Positions 37,022 through 46,495 are shown, counted from the first letter of the stretch. The stretch is DNA of 64,000 nucleotides from Catellatospora citrea (GCF_003610235.1 NZ_RAPR01000001.1:2108001-2172000), one strand, 5' to 3'. Notes: generated by a model not told the origin, from the sequence alone. Translations and numbers: made by a program.

Positions 37022-39688
37022 TCAGTGGTCGGCTTCGTTCCAGTCGTGGCCGGCGCCGACGGAGACCTCCAGGGGGACGGACAGGTCGACGGCGGTGCCC
37101 ATCTCGCGGCGGACCAGCGCCTCCAGGGTCTCCCGCTCGCCCGCGGCGACCTCGAACACGAGCTCGTCGTGGACCTGCAGCAGCATCCGCGAGGTCAGGC
37201 CCTCGGCCCGCAGCGCCTTGTCGACCCGGAGCATGGCCAGCTTGATGACGTCGGCGGCCGAGCCCTGGATCGGCGCGTTGAGCGCCATGCGCTCGGCCAT
37301 CTCGCGCCGCTGCCGGTTGTCGCTGACCAGGTCGGGCAGGAAACGGCGGCGGCCCAGGATGGTGGCCGTGTAGCCGTCCTTGCGCGCCTGGTCGACGACC
37401 GCGTGCAGGTAGTCGCGCACGCCGCCGAAGCGGGCGAAGTAGTCCTCCATCAGCCCGGTCGCCTCGGCCGTGGAGATGCCCAGCTGCTGCGACAGCCCGT
37501 ACGCGGACAGGCCGTACGCCAGCCCGTACGACATGGCCTTGATCCTGCGCCGCTGCTCGGCGGTGACCTCGTCGGTCGCGAAGACCTTCGACGCGACCGT
37601 GGTGTGCAGGTCCTCGCCGGTGGCGAAGGCCTCGATCAGGCCCGCGTCCTGCGACAGGTGCGCCATGATGCGCATCTCGATCTGGCTGTAGTCGGCGGTC
37701 AGCAGCGACTCGAAGCCCGGACCGACCACGAAGGCGCGGCGGATGCGCCGGCCCTCCTCGGTCCGGATCGGCACGTTCTGCAGGTTCGGGTCGGTGCTGG
37801 ACAGCCGGCCGGTCGCCGCCACGGTCTGGAAGAACGTGGTGTGGATGCGGCCGTCGTCGCTGACCGACTTGAGCAGGCCGTCCACCGTGGACTTCAGCTT
37901 GGCGACGTCGCGGTGGCGCAGCAGGTGCTCCAGCACCGGGTGCCCGGTCTGCGCGAACAGCCACTGCAGCGCGTCGGCGTCGGTGGTGTACCCCGTCTTG
38001 ATCTTCTTGGTCTTGGGCAGGTTCAGCTCGCCGAACAGGATCTCCTGCAGCTGCTTGGGCGAACCGAGGTTGAACTCGCGGCCCACGTCGCCGTACGCGG
38101 CCTGCGCCGCCGCCTTCACCTCGCCGGCGAACTGCGCCTCCAGCTCGGTCAGGTAGTCGGTGTCGGCGGCGATGCCCACCCGCTCCATCGCGGCCAGCAC
38201 CGGCACCAGCGGCAGCTCCACGTCGGCCAGCAGCCGCTCGCCGTCGCCGCGGTCCAGCTCCCCGCCCAGCGCGTCGACCAGGTCGAGCGTCGCCCGGGCG
38301 CGCAGCATCAGCGCCTCCTCGGCGGCGTGGTCGGCGGTGCCGTCACCGAAGTCCAGCGCCAGCTGGCCGGTGTCGTTCGCCTCCGCCCGCAGCTCCCGGT
38401 GCAGGTAGCGCACCGCCAGGTCGGCCAGGTCGTAGGAGCGCTGGTCGGGGCGGGCCAGGTAGGCCGCGAGCGCGGTGTCGTGGGTCAGGCCGTGCAGCTC
38501 CCAGCCGCGGGCCTGCAGGGCCAGCAACGCCGGTTTGGCGTCGTGCAGCACCTTGGGACGCGTCCCGTCGGCCAGCCACGCGGCCAGCGCGGCGTCGTCG
38601 ACCGGCTCCAGCTCCGCCGGATCGACCCAGACGGCGTTGTGGTCGGCGGCCAGCGCCAGCCCCGTCAGCGTGCCCGTGCCGCGGCCGAACGTGCCGGCCA
38701 CCGCGATGCCTACCGGGCCGGTCGCCTGCTCGGTCAGCCAGGCCGCCAGCGCGCCCGGCTCGGTGAGCACGGTGCCGTCGATGTCGAAGCCGGCCTCGGC
38801 CTCCGGCTCGGCGGTGTCGAGGTACTGGTACAGCCGGTCGCGCAGCACGCGGAACTGCAGCGTGTCGAAGACCTGGTGCACGGCCTCGCGGTCCCAGGTG
38901 GTCCAGTGCGTCGACGGCAGGTCCAGCGGCAGGTCGAGGTCGTCGCGCAGCAGGTTGATCTGCTGGTTGCGCATCACCCCGGCCAGGTGCTCGCGCAGGC
39001 TCTCCCCCGCCTTGCCCTTGATCTCGTCGACCCGGGCGATGACGCCCTCCAGGCCGTCGTACTGGTTGATCCACTTGGCGGCGGTCTTCGGGCCCACGCC
39101 CGGCACGCCGGGCAGGTTGTCGCTGGACTCGCCGACCAGCGCGGCCAGGTCGCGGTAGCGCTCCGGGCCGACGCCGTACTTCTCCAGCACCGCCGCCGGG
39201 TCCATCCGGGCCAGGTCGGACACGCCCTTGCGGGGGTACAGCACCGTGACGTCCTTGGTGACCAGCTGGTACGCGTCACGGTCGCCGGTGCAGATCAGCA
39301 CCCGCATGCCGGCCTCGCGGCCCTGCCGGGCGAGCGTGGCGATGATGTCGTCAGCCTCGTAGCCCGCCAGCTGCACGTGCTTGACCTGTAGCGCGTCCAG
39401 CACCTCCTGGACCAGGCTGACCTGCCCCTTGAAGTCCGTCGGCGTCTCCGAGCGGCCGGCCTTGTACTCGGCGTACTGCTCGGTGCGGAACGACTGCCGC
39501 GACACGTCGAACGCCACGGCGATGTGCGTGGGCTTCTCGTCCCGCAGCACGTTGATCAGCATCGAGGTGAAGCCGTAAACGGCGTTGGTGGGCTGCCCCG
39601 TCGACGTCGAGAAGTTCTCCACCGGCAGCGCGAAGAACGCCCGGTAGGCCAGCGAATGCCCATCAAGCAGCAGCAGCGTCTCAGTCAC
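37022..39688 (-). CDS. polA: DNA polymerase I (5'-3' exonuclease and polymerase; proofreading site lost)
   Basis: This 888-residue enzyme acts in Okazaki-fragment maturation and repair synthesis. The N-terminal 5' nuclease has LLLDGHSLAYRAF, YEADDIIATLA, CTGDRDAYQL and GVPGVGPKTAAKWI. The middle domain has GIAVAGTFG where the 3'-5' exonuclease DxE motif should be, so proofreading is probably absent, as in several other actinobacteria. The polymerase domain holds motif A LLTADYSQIEMRIMA, motif B RRIKAMSYGLAYGLS and motif C VHDELVFE. The start is GTG at 39686-39688; no strong ribosome site is seen. Confidence 0.97.
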   Translation of the reverse strand: MTETLLLLDGHSLAYRAFFALPVENFSTSTGQPTNAVYGFTSMLINVLRDEKPTHIAVAFDVSRQSFRTEQYAEYKAGRSETPTDFKGQVSLVQEVLDALQVKHVQLAGYEADDIIATLARQGREAGMRVLICTGDRDAYQLVTKDVTVLYPRKGVSDLARMDPAAVLEKYGVGPERYRDLAALVGESSDNLPGVPGVGPKTAAKWINQYDGLEGVIARVDEIKGKAGESLREHLAGVMRNQQINLLRDDLDLPLDLPSTHWTTWDREAVHQVFDTLQFRVLRDRLYQYLDTAEPEAEAGFDIDGTVLTEPGALAAWLTEQATGPVGIAVAGTFGRGTGTLTGLALAADHNAVWVDPAELEPVDDAALAAWLADGTRPKVLHDAKPALLALQARGWELHGLTHDTALAAYLARPDQRSYDLADLAVRYLHRELRAEANDTGQLALDFGDGTADHAAEEALMLRARATLDLVDALGGELDRGDGERLLADVELPLVPVLAAMERVGIAADTDYLTELEAQFAGEVKAAAQAAYGDVGREFNLGSPKQLQEILFGELNLPKTKKIKTGYTTDADALQWLFAQTGHPVLEHLLRHRDVAKLKSTVDGLLKSVSDDGRIHTTFFQTVAATGRLSSTDPNLQNVPIRTEEGRRIRRAFVVGPGFESLLTADYSQIEMRIMAHLSQDAGLIEAFATGEDLHTTVASKVFATDEVTAEQRRRIKAMSYGLAYGLSAYGLSQQLGISTAEATGLMEDYFARFGGVRDYLHAVVDQARKDGYTATILGRRRFLPDLVSDNRQRREMAERMALNAPIQGSAADVIKLAMLRVDKALRAEGLTSRMLLQVHDELVFEVAAGERETLEALVRREMGTAVDLSVPLEVSVGAGHDWNEADH

Positions 39689-39759
39689 CCGAAGAGCTTA
39701 TGCCCTCCCCCCGACGCCCCCACCCCGCGCCGCCGTGCCCACCCACCCCCACCCCACGC

Positions 39760-39816
39760 CGATCATGAACTTATGGCACGGTTCAGCGGCGTGTCGTGGC
39801 CACAACTTCATGATCA
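39760..39816. repeat. Palindromic intergenic repeat, family A copy 3
   Basis: CGATCATGAACTTATGGCAC starts the left arm, the loop reads GGTTCAGCGGCGTGTCG, and the right arm is GGCCACAACTTCATGATCAC. It keeps the family loop but has diverged in the right arm. It lies between the polA start and the amino-acid ABC operon end. Confidence 0.85.
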
Positions 39817-39835
39817 CCACGGTGGGAGGCAGGGG

Positions 39836-40648
39836 TCAGAGGACCTTGCTGAGGAAGTCGCGGGTGCGGGGGTGTCGGGGGTTGGTGAGGACTTCGCGGG
39901 GGGCGCCGGATTCCACGACCACGCCCTCGTCCATGAAGATGAGCTGGTCGCCGACCTCGCGGGCGAAACCGATCTCGTGGGTGACCACGACCATGGTCAT
40001 GCCGGAGCGGGCCAGGTCCTTCATGGCGTCCAGGACGTCGCCGACCAGTTCGGGGTCCAGGGCGCTGGTGGGCTCGTCGAACAGCATCAGCTTGGGGTCC
40101 ATGGCCAGGGCGCGGGCGATGGCCACCCGCTGCTGCTGGCCGCCGGACAGCTGCGACGGGTAGTTGAGCGCCTTGTCGGCCAGGCCGACCCGGTCGAGCA
40201 GCTCGATCCCGCGCCGCCGCGCCTCCGCCTTGCTCTGCCCCTTGACCATCGTCGGGGCCTCCATCACGTTCTCCAGCGCGCACATGTGCGGGAACAGGTT
40301 GAACCGCTGGAACACCATGCCGATCTCGCGGCGCTGCGCGGCGACCGCCTTGTCGTGCAGCTCGTAGAGCTTGTCGCCCTTCTGCTGGTATCCGACGAGC
40401 TTCCCGTCCACCCAGATCCGGCCGGCGTCGATCTTCTCCAGGTGGTTGATGCAGCGCAGGAACGTCGACTTGCCCGAGCCGGACGGGCCCAGCACCACGC
40501 ACACGTTGCCGCGCGGCACCGTGACGTCGATGCCGCGCAGCACCTTGACGTGCCCGAACGCCTTGTGCACGTTCTCGGCCCGGACCATGGGCTCGGCGCC
40601 CGCGGACGGCTCGTCGTCCGGAGCGCGGTGGCGCGCGGGTGCGCTCAT
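39836..40648 (-). CDS. Polar amino acid ABC transporter ATP-binding protein (GlnQ-like)
   Basis: This 270-residue ATPase subunit of a polar amino-acid importer has Walker [14 protein letters not shown], the Q-loop in [14 protein letters not shown], signature [16 protein letters not shown], Walker [15 protein letters not shown] and the H-loop [13 protein letters not shown] chose ATG at 40646-40648, directly behind a GAGGAGG that belongs to a repeated SERSE-type linker sequence. The permease and binding protein lie just upstream, giving the operon order SBP-permease-ATPase. Confidence 0.93.
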   Translation of the reverse strand: MSAPARHRAPDDEPSAGAEPMVRAENVHKAFGHVKVLRGIDVTVPRGNVCVVLGPSGSGKSTFLRCINHLEKIDAGRIWVDGKLVGYQQKGDKLYELHDKAVAAQRREIGMVFQRFNLFPHMCALENVMEAPTMVKGQSKAEARRRGIELLDRVGLADKALNYPSQLSGGQQQRVAIARALAMDPKLMLFDEPTSALDPELVGDVLDAMKDLARSGMTMVVVTHEIGFAREVGDQLIFMDEGVVVESGAPREVLTNPRHPRTRDFLSKVL

Positions 40649-40670
40649 GCCTCCTCCTCGCTGCGCTCGG

Positions 40671-40745
40671 TCACGGCGTCGCCTCGCTGCGCGAGGCGCC
40701 ACCATGGACGTGGCCGCCCCCGATGAACTCGCTGCGCTCGCTCAT
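40671..40745 (-). CDS. 24-codon linker ORF of repeated GAGCGCAGCGAG sequence
   Basis: The ORF reads [19 protein letters not shown] and ends SEATP. Its ATG overlaps the permease stop (ATGA), and its stop is 22 bases before the ATPase ATG. The DNA repeats GCGCAGCGAG three times, and the last copy supplies the ATPase ribosome site GAGGAGG. I know similar SERSE linkers from other Micromonosporaceae genomes. It may be a translated coupling element or a repeat that merely happens to be open. Confidence 0.4.
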   Translation of the reverse strand: MSERSEFIGGGHVHGGASRSEATP

Positions 40746-41719
40746 GGCAGCTCCGGGTTCGCGCCGTGCTCGGCGGCGAGGCCTTCGAGCTTCATCTTCG
40801 CCTGGGCGGCGCGGCCGTAGCCGCGGGAGAAGCGCTTCTCCAGGAAGTACTGGCCGACCAGCAGGATGCTGACCAGGAACAGGTACCACAGGATCGCCGC
40901 GACCAGCATCGGGAACACCTGGAAGGTGCGGTTGCCGATGGCCGACAGCTGGAAGAACAGCTCCGCGGTGACCGGCACCGCGATGAGCAGCGAGGTGTCC
41001 TTGAGCATCGCGATGGTCTCGTTGCCGGTCGGCGGGATGATCACCCGCATGGCCTGCGGCAGCACCACGCGCCGCAGGGCCTGCCCGCGGCTCATGCCCA
41101 GCGCGGTGGCGGCCTCGTCCTGGCCCGGGTCGACCGACAGCATGCCGGCCCGCACGATCTCGGCCATGTACGCGGCCTCCGACAGCGCCAGACCCAGCAC
41201 ACCCACCCAGAAGCCGACGAGCAGCTCGCGGGTCTCGATGCCGAACAGCCGCCAGTGCGCGTTCTCCAACCCGAACAGCTTGCCGAGGTACGTGTCGAAC
41301 GGGACGCCGATCTCCAGGCGCGGCCACAGGATGCCCAGGTTGCCCATGACGATCAGCAGCACGTACCGGGGCACGGCCCGGAAGAACCAGGTGTACGCCC
41401 ACGAGGTGCCGCGCAGGATCGGATTGTTGGACAGCCGCGCCACCGCGACCACGATGCCCAGCAGCACGCCGATGATCATCGCCAGGATCGTGATGGTGAC
41501 GGTGCCGACCAGACCCCGGATCACCGGTGGACGGAACATGTTCTCGAACATGAACGGCCAGTTGAAGGCCTTGTTCGTGACCAGCAGGTGCACGAACATC
41601 GCCGCCAGCACCGCGATCACGGCGATCGCCACCCACCGCCCCGGGTGCCGGACCGGGATGGCCTTGATCGGTTCGGCGTCCCGCGGCACCGGGGTGGCCG
41701 ACGTGTCCGGGATGGTCAT
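40742..41719 (-). CDS. Polar amino acid ABC transporter permease
   Basis: This 325-residue inner-membrane permease of the HisM/GlnP type has a short cytoplasmic N-terminus, an extra helix (WVAIAVIAVLAAMFVHLLV), then five core helices. The EAA loop DEAATALGMSRGQALRRVVL contacts the ATPase. One permease gene means a homodimer. It starts three bases after the binding-protein stop. Confidence 0.93.
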   Translation of the reverse strand: MTIPDTSATPVPRDAEPIKAIPVRHPGRWVAIAVIAVLAAMFVHLLVTNKAFNWPFMFENMFRPPVIRGLVGTVTITILAMIIGVLLGIVVAVARLSNNPILRGTSWAYTWFFRAVPRYVLLIVMGNLGILWPRLEIGVPFDTYLGKLFGLENAHWRLFGIETRELLVGFWVGVLGLALSEAAYMAEIVRAGMLSVDPGQDEAATALGMSRGQALRRVVLPQAMRVIIPPTGNETIAMLKDTSLLIAVPVTAELFFQLSAIGNRTFQVFPMLVAAILWYLFLVSILLVGQYFLEKRFSRGYGRAAQAKMKLEGLAAEHGANPELP

Positions 41720-41722
41720 GGC

Positions 41723-42607
41723 CTACGGGTTGATCTGCGCGCTGGGCACGGCGCCCGCCTGCACGCCCCAGTTGGCGAGGATCTGCTCGTACGCCCCGTT
41801 CTTGATCAGCTCGTCGACCGCGGCCTGCAGCGCCTTGGCCATCTCGACCTGGTCCTTGGCGACCACGTAGCCGTAGGGCGCCGAATCGTAGATGTTGCCG
41901 AGCAGCTCCAGCTGGCCGTTGGACTGCTTGACCGCGTACGCCGCGACCGGCGAGTCGGCGAGCATGGCGTCGTCCTTGCCGGACACCACGGAGCTGGCGA
42001 CCTGGTCCTGGCCCGCGTAGGGCTGGATGGTCACGGCGGGCTTGCCCGCGGCGACGCACGCCTCGGAGCGCTTGGTGATGTCCTCGAACTGCACCGTGTC
42101 CTTCTGCACCGCGATGCGCTTGCCGCACGGGTCGTCGGGGTTGATGCCGGCCGGGTTGCCCGTCTTGGTCGCCCACTGGGTGCCGGCGCTGAAGTAGGTC
42201 ACCATCTGCGCCTGCTTCTTGCGCTCGTCGTTGACGGTGAACGACGAGACGCCGACCTCGTACTTGCCGGACCCCACGCCCGGGATGATGTCGCCGAAGG
42301 TGGCCGGCTGGAATTCGGCGGTCAGCCCGAGGGTCTGCGCGACGGCCTTGAACAGGTCGACGTCGAAGCCGACCACGGTGGAGCCGTCGGGGGCGAGGAA
42401 CTCGTTCGGGGCGTACGTCGCGTCGACGCCCACCAGGATCTTGCCGTCGGACTTGATGGCGTCGGGCACCATCGCCGCCAGTGTCGGGTTGGCCGACACG
42501 CTGGGGCCGGCGCTCGGGGACCCGGACGGCTCGCCACCGCCGCAACCGCCCGCGGCCAGCGCGAGCGCGAACGCCCCGACCGGAATCAGTCTCTTGAGCA
42601 CATCCAT
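41723..42607 (-). CDS. Polar amino acid ABC transporter substrate-binding lipoprotein
   Basis: This 294-residue extracytoplasmic binding protein of the SBP_bac_3 family has a lipoprotein signal with C22 (ALALAAGGCGG), a Ser/Pro spacer, then VGVDATYAPNEFLAPDGSTV, VGFDVDLFKAVAQ and the ligand-site segment GVSSFTVNDERK. The D-V-x-L-x-K pattern fits glutamine/glutamate-type or cationic binders, but the ligand cannot be fixed. It is first in its operon; the start is ATG at 42605-42607. Confidence 0.92.
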   Translation of the reverse strand: MDVLKRLIPVGAFALALAAGGCGGGEPSGSPSAGPSVSANPTLAAMVPDAIKSDGKILVGVDATYAPNEFLAPDGSTVVGFDVDLFKAVAQTLGLTAEFQPATFGDIIPGVGSGKYEVGVSSFTVNDERKKQAQMVTYFSAGTQWATKTGNPAGINPDDPCGKRIAVQKDTVQFEDITKRSEACVAAGKPAVTIQPYAGQDQVASSVVSGKDDAMLADSPVAAYAVKQSNGQLELLGNIYDSAPYGYVVAKDQVEMAKALQAAVDELIKNGAYEQILANWGVQAGAVPSAQINP

Positions 42608-42699
42608 CCCCTTTGCGTACCGTGTGATGCTTCACGGTAACGCAAAGTTAGTCACATCCTGGTCCGAACCCGGCCATATCGCCCGGCGAGCAAGCTCGA

Positions 42700-42757
42700 C
42701 AAAAAGGCGGGCGGCCCGTCGCGCACGTCCCGCAGGACGCGTGCGACGGGCCGCCCG
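42700..42757 (-). terminator. Intrinsic terminator of the liv operon
   Basis: On the minus strand a long stem (GGGCGGCCCGTC / GACGGGCCGCCC, inner mismatches) is followed by CTTTTTG. It lies 16 bases past the livF stop and is one of few T-tract terminators in the window. Confidence 0.9.
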
Positions 42758-42772
42758 TCAGCCGATCGGCGA

Positions 42773-43483
42773 TCAGGCCACGCCGAGGTAGGCCGCCTTC
42801 ACCGCCGGGTCGTGCAGCAGGTCGGCGCCCGTGCCCTCCTTGACGATGTTGCCGGTCTCCAGCACGTACGCCCGGTGCGCCCGGGACAGGGCCTGCTGGG
42901 CGTTCTGCTCCACCAGCAGCACCGTGGTGCCCTGCTGGTTGATCTCCGTGATGATCGTGAAGATCTGCTGGATGATCATCGGAGCGAGACCCATCGACGG
43001 CTCGTCGAGCAGCAGCAGCTTCGGCCGCGCCATCAGCGCCCGGCCCACCGCGAGCATCTGCTGCTCACCGCCGGACAGCGTGCCACCGGCCTGCTTGCGC
43101 CGCTCGAGCAGGCGCGGGAACAGGCCGAAGACCCGCTCCATGTCCTGCGCGATCGCGGCGTTGTCGCGCCGGATGTACGCGCCCATCTCCAGGTTCTCCT
43201 GCACCGTCATGCCCGGGAACACGCCCCGGCCCTCCGGCGCCTGGCAGATGCCGCGGGCCACCCGCAGGTCCGCCCGGACCTTGCTGATGTCCTCGCCGTT
43301 GAAGCGGATCGCCCCGGAGGACACCGCCCGCAGGCCCGAGATGGCCCGCATGATCGTCGACTTGCCGGCGCCGTTGGCGCCGATCAGCGCGACGACCTCA
43401 CCCTCGTTGACGTGCAGGCTGATGCCGTGCAGCGCCTGGATCCGCCCGTAGTGCAGCGTGATGTCATCGATCTCAAGCAGCAT
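42773..43483 (-). CDS. livF: Branched-chain amino acid ABC transporter ATPase LivF
   Basis: This 236-residue ATPase has Walker A LIGANGAGKSTIMRA, signature LSGGEQQMLAVGRALM, Walker B LLLLDEPSMGLAPM and VLLVEQNAQQAL. ATG at 43481-43483 lies inside the livG 3' end (11-base overlap) with GGGAG six bases before it. It pairs with LivG to drive leucine/isoleucine/valine import and is last in the operon. Confidence 0.95.
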   Translation of the reverse strand: MLLEIDDITLHYGRIQALHGISLHVNEGEVVALIGANGAGKSTIMRAISGLRAVSSGAIRFNGEDISKVRADLRVARGICQAPEGRGVFPGMTVQENLEMGAYIRRDNAAIAQDMERVFGLFPRLLERRKQAGGTLSGGEQQMLAVGRALMARPKLLLLDEPSMGLAPMIIQQIFTIITEINQQGTTVLLVEQNAQQALSRAHRAYVLETGNIVKEGTGADLLHDPAVKAAYLGVA

Positions 43484-44252
43484 CGGGAACTCCCAGGTAC
43501 GCCGCGACCACCTTAGGGTTGTCCCGCACTTCCTCGGGAGTCCCCTCAGCGATCTTCCTGCCGAACTCGAGCACGACGATCCGGTCCGTCACACCCATGA
43601 CCAGTCGCATGTCGTGCTCGATGAGCAGCACGGTCACGCCCGAGTCGCGGATCTTCTTGATCAGCTCGAGCAGCGCCACCTTCTCGGCCGGGTTGAAGCC
43701 GGCAGCCGGCTCGTCCAGGCACAGCAGCGCGGGGTTGGTCGCCAGCGCGCGGGCGATCTCCAGCCGCCGCTGGTCACCGTAGGACAGGTTGCGGGCCAGG
43801 TCGTCGCTGCGACCCGTGATGCCCACGAAGGACAGCAGCTCCAGCGCCCGCGCCTTGCTCTGGCGCTCCTCGCGCCAGTGCTTGGGCAGCCGCAGCAGCG
43901 CCGTCGGCACACTGGTCGTGTTGTGCGCGTCCGCGCCGACCAGGACGTTCTCCAGCGCCGTCATCTCCGGGAAGAGACGGATGTTCTGGAACGTCCGGGC
44001 CATGCCCATCTTCGTGATCTGGTTGCGCTTCTTGCCGCTGACCTGCTCACCCTTGAACCGGATCTGGCCCTCGGTCGGCAGGTAAACGCCCGTCATCGCG
44101 TTGAAGCAGGTGGTCTTGCCGGCGCCGTTCGGGCCGATCAGACCGAGGATCTCGCCCTCGTAGAGGGTGAAGTCGACCTGGTTCAGCGCGACCACGCCGC
44201 CGAAGCGCAGCGTGACGTTGTCGACCTCCAGCAGAGCTTTACGCTCACTCAA
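43473..44252 (-). CDS. livG: Branched-chain amino acid ABC transporter ATPase LivG
   Basis: This 259-residue ATPase has LIGPNGAGKTTCFNAMTGVY, the LivG-typical GMARTFQNIRLFPEM, signature NLSYGDQRRLEIARALA, Walker B LLCLDEPAAGFNP and LLIEHDMRLVM. The start is TTG at 44250-44252, chosen because GGAGGT lies eight bases before it and the encoded MSERKALLEV begins the domain. It overlaps the livM stop by eight bases. Confidence 0.95.
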   Translation of the reverse strand: MSERKALLEVDNVTLRFGGVVALNQVDFTLYEGEILGLIGPNGAGKTTCFNAMTGVYLPTEGQIRFKGEQVSGKKRNQITKMGMARTFQNIRLFPEMTALENVLVGADAHNTTSVPTALLRLPKHWREERQSKARALELLSFVGITGRSDDLARNLSYGDQRRLEIARALATNPALLCLDEPAAGFNPAEKVALLELIKKIRDSGVTVLLIEHDMRLVMGVTDRIVVLEFGRKIAEGTPEEVRDNPKVVAAYLGVPDAA

Positions 44253-45447
44253 CGGGGGCCACCTCCTTCTGCCGGTCCTTGAGCTCCGCCGCACGGCGAC
44301 GGTTGGGCCACAGGCCCTGAGGGCGGTAGATCATCACGACGATGAGCAGCGCACCGAAGATGACGAACCGCAGCGACGTCGGGCTGACGTCGATGTGGAT
44401 GCCGCCCACCGTGACCTGCGTCGGCCAGCCGAACACGTCACCGACCGAGCGCAGCCACTCCGGCAGGTAGATCACGATGAAGCCGCCCAGGATCGCGCCG
44501 CCGATGCTGCCCGCGCCGCCCAGCAGCACCGCCGCCAACACCAGGATCGAGTTCTCCAGGCTGAACGTCGCCGAGTTGACGAAGTTCGCCTGGCCCGCCC
44601 ACAGCGAACCGGACAGGCCGCCGATCGCCGCGCCGATCGCGAACGCCCACAGCTTGAACTTGAACGTGGGCACGCCCATCAGCTCGGCCGCGTCCTCGTC
44701 CTCGCGGATCGCCACCCACGCCCGGCCCACCCGGCTGTTGGCCAGGTTCCGGATCAGGAAGATGACCCCGATGATCACCGTCAGCACGAGCCAGTAGTAC
44801 GGCTTGAACTCCAGCTCGAAGATCGGCTCACCGTCGGCGTAGGTGCCCGGCGGGTGACCGACGCTCGGGATGCCCCGGTCGCCGTTGAGGATCCAGTCCT
44901 GGTTCTTCGCCACGATCCGGATGATCTCGGCGAAGCCCAGCGTCACGATGGCCAGGTAGTCACCGCGCAACCGCAGCGTCGGCCAGCCGAGCAGCACACC
45001 CGACAGCATCGCCAGGGCGATCGCGATCGGCACCGTCACCAGCCACGGCCACGGGCTCTCCAGCCAGTTGTACTCGGTGATCAGCTTGCTCTCCGGCGAC
45101 GTCAGCAGCGCCACCGTGTAGGCGCCCACCGCGAAGAAGCCGAAGAAGCCGAGGTCGAGCAGACCGGCGTAACCGAGCACGACGTTCAGGCCCAGCGCCA
45201 GCAGGATGTAGTAACCGCACTGGAACAGCACACCGGCCATGTCCGAGCCGGTCGTGTAGAAGGGCAGGTAGCCGCTGCCCATCGGGATTGGGAAGCCCAG
45301 GTTCTCGTAGAACGCCTTCGTGGGCAGCAGGTACAGCAGCACCACGAAGACCACCATGGCGGCGATCCGGGCCGGCTTGGGCAGATCCTGGAAGCGGTCC
45401 CGCAGGTTCAGCTTCCAGCGCTGCTTCTTGACAGTCTCGGTCGTCAT
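44245..45447 (-). CDS. livM: Branched-chain amino acid ABC transporter permease LivM
   Basis: This 400-residue permease has about nine to ten helices. Family segments are VVLGYAGLLDLGFFGFFAVGAY, the coupling loop GRAWVAIREDEDAAELMGV and GGAGSIGGAILGG. The N-terminal 30 residues are basic and cytoplasmic. ATG at 45445-45447 overlaps the livH stop (ATGA). Confidence 0.95.
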   Translation of the reverse strand: MTTETVKKQRWKLNLRDRFQDLPKPARIAAMVVFVVLLYLLPTKAFYENLGFPIPMGSGYLPFYTTGSDMAGVLFQCGYYILLALGLNVVLGYAGLLDLGFFGFFAVGAYTVALLTSPESKLITEYNWLESPWPWLVTVPIAIALAMLSGVLLGWPTLRLRGDYLAIVTLGFAEIIRIVAKNQDWILNGDRGIPSVGHPPGTYADGEPIFELEFKPYYWLVLTVIIGVIFLIRNLANSRVGRAWVAIREDEDAAELMGVPTFKFKLWAFAIGAAIGGLSGSLWAGQANFVNSATFSLENSILVLAAVLLGGAGSIGGAILGGFIVIYLPEWLRSVGDVFGWPTQVTVGGIHIDVSPTSLRFVIFGALLIVVMIYRPQGLWPNRRRAAELKDRQKEVAPVE

Positions 45448-46394
45448 GCGCGGGCCCTCCCCAGCGATTCTCCCAGCAGACCGGTGGGGCGGAACATCAG
45501 CAGGACGAGCAGCACCACGAACGCGATGACGTTGGTCCAGTTCGAGCCGAACAGCGCCGCGCCGTAGGACTCGACGAGGCCCAGCAGCAGGCCGCCGACC
45601 AGCGCGCCGCGCAGGTTGCCGATACCGCCGAGCACCGCGGCGGAGAACGCCTTCAGGCCCATCAGGAAGCCCACGTTGAACCGGGTGTTGCCCTGCTTCA
45701 TGCTGTAGAAGACCGCGGCGACGCCGGCCAGCAGGCCGCCGAGCAGGAACACGAGCGCGATCACGCGGCCCTTGTTCACACCCATCAGCGCGGCGGTGTC
45801 GGCGTCCTGCGCCACGGCGCGGATACCCCGCCCGAAGCGGGTCTTCGATACGAACCAGTCCAGGGCGAACATCACGGCGAGCGCGACCACGACGGTCGCC
45901 AACTGCAGCGGGTAGACGGTCCAGCCACCGGCCGAGAACAGCGGCTCACCCGGCAGCAGGCCGGGAATGCCCTGCTGGCGGCGCTCGGTGAAGGCGCCCA
46001 TCAGCTCGGCCAGCACGAACGATGCGCCGATCGCGCTGATCAGGAAGACAAGGGGTGGGGCGTTGCGCTTGCGCAGCGGCCGGTAGGCCACCGCCTCGAC
46101 CACCATCGCCACACCACCGGAGAACAGTGAGGCGACCACCAGCGAGACGAGGACCAGCAACAGTGCCGTGCCCAGGTCCGGGCGGGCCGAGTTGCTGTCG
46201 TAACCCATCAGGCCCCAGGTCCACAGCGCGGCGAAGGTGCCGAACATGAAGACCTCGGAGTGGGCGAAGTTGATCAAACGCAAGACGCCGTAGACCAGAG
46301 TGTACCCGAGCGCCACCAGCGCGTAGATCGACCCTTGGGCCAATCCGGTGGTGGTCAGATCAGGGAAACCCTGGATCAGGTCATCGAAATTCAC
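45444..46394 (-). CDS. livH: Branched-chain amino acid ABC transporter permease LivH
   Basis: This 316-residue permease, partner of LivM, has GLAQGSIYALVALGYTLVYG, RLINFAHSEVFMFG, the coupling segment RGIRAVAQDADTAALMGV and LGGIGNLRGALVGG. The start is GTG at 46392-46394 with GGGAG five bases before it. It is separated from livK by 101 bases that hold a hairpin. Confidence 0.95.
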   Translation of the reverse strand: MNFDDLIQGFPDLTTTGLAQGSIYALVALGYTLVYGVLRLINFAHSEVFMFGTFAALWTWGLMGYDSNSARPDLGTALLLVLVSLVVASLFSGGVAMVVEAVAYRPLRKRNAPPLVFLISAIGASFVLAELMGAFTERRQQGIPGLLPGEPLFSAGGWTVYPLQLATVVVALAVMFALDWFVSKTRFGRGIRAVAQDADTAALMGVNKGRVIALVFLLGGLLAGVAAVFYSMKQGNTRFNVGFLMGLKAFSAAVLGGIGNLRGALVGGLLLGLVESYGAALFGSNWTNVIAFVVLLVLLMFRPTGLLGESLGRARA

Positions 46395-46424
46395 GGGGGC
46401 TCCCGAAGGGTTTCTGAAAAGCCG

Positions 46425-46458
46425 GGTGCGGCCGGAAGGGGGAACCTCCGGCCGCACC
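46425..46458 (-). terminator. Hairpin between livK and livH
   Basis: A 12-bp stem (GGTGCGGCCGGA / complement) with a 10-base loop and no T-tract. It may terminate partly or protect livK mRNA, raising binding protein over permease. Confidence 0.65.
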
Positions 46459-46495
46459 GGGTATCAACTGCGAATCACGTGCCGATCGGGAAGGA

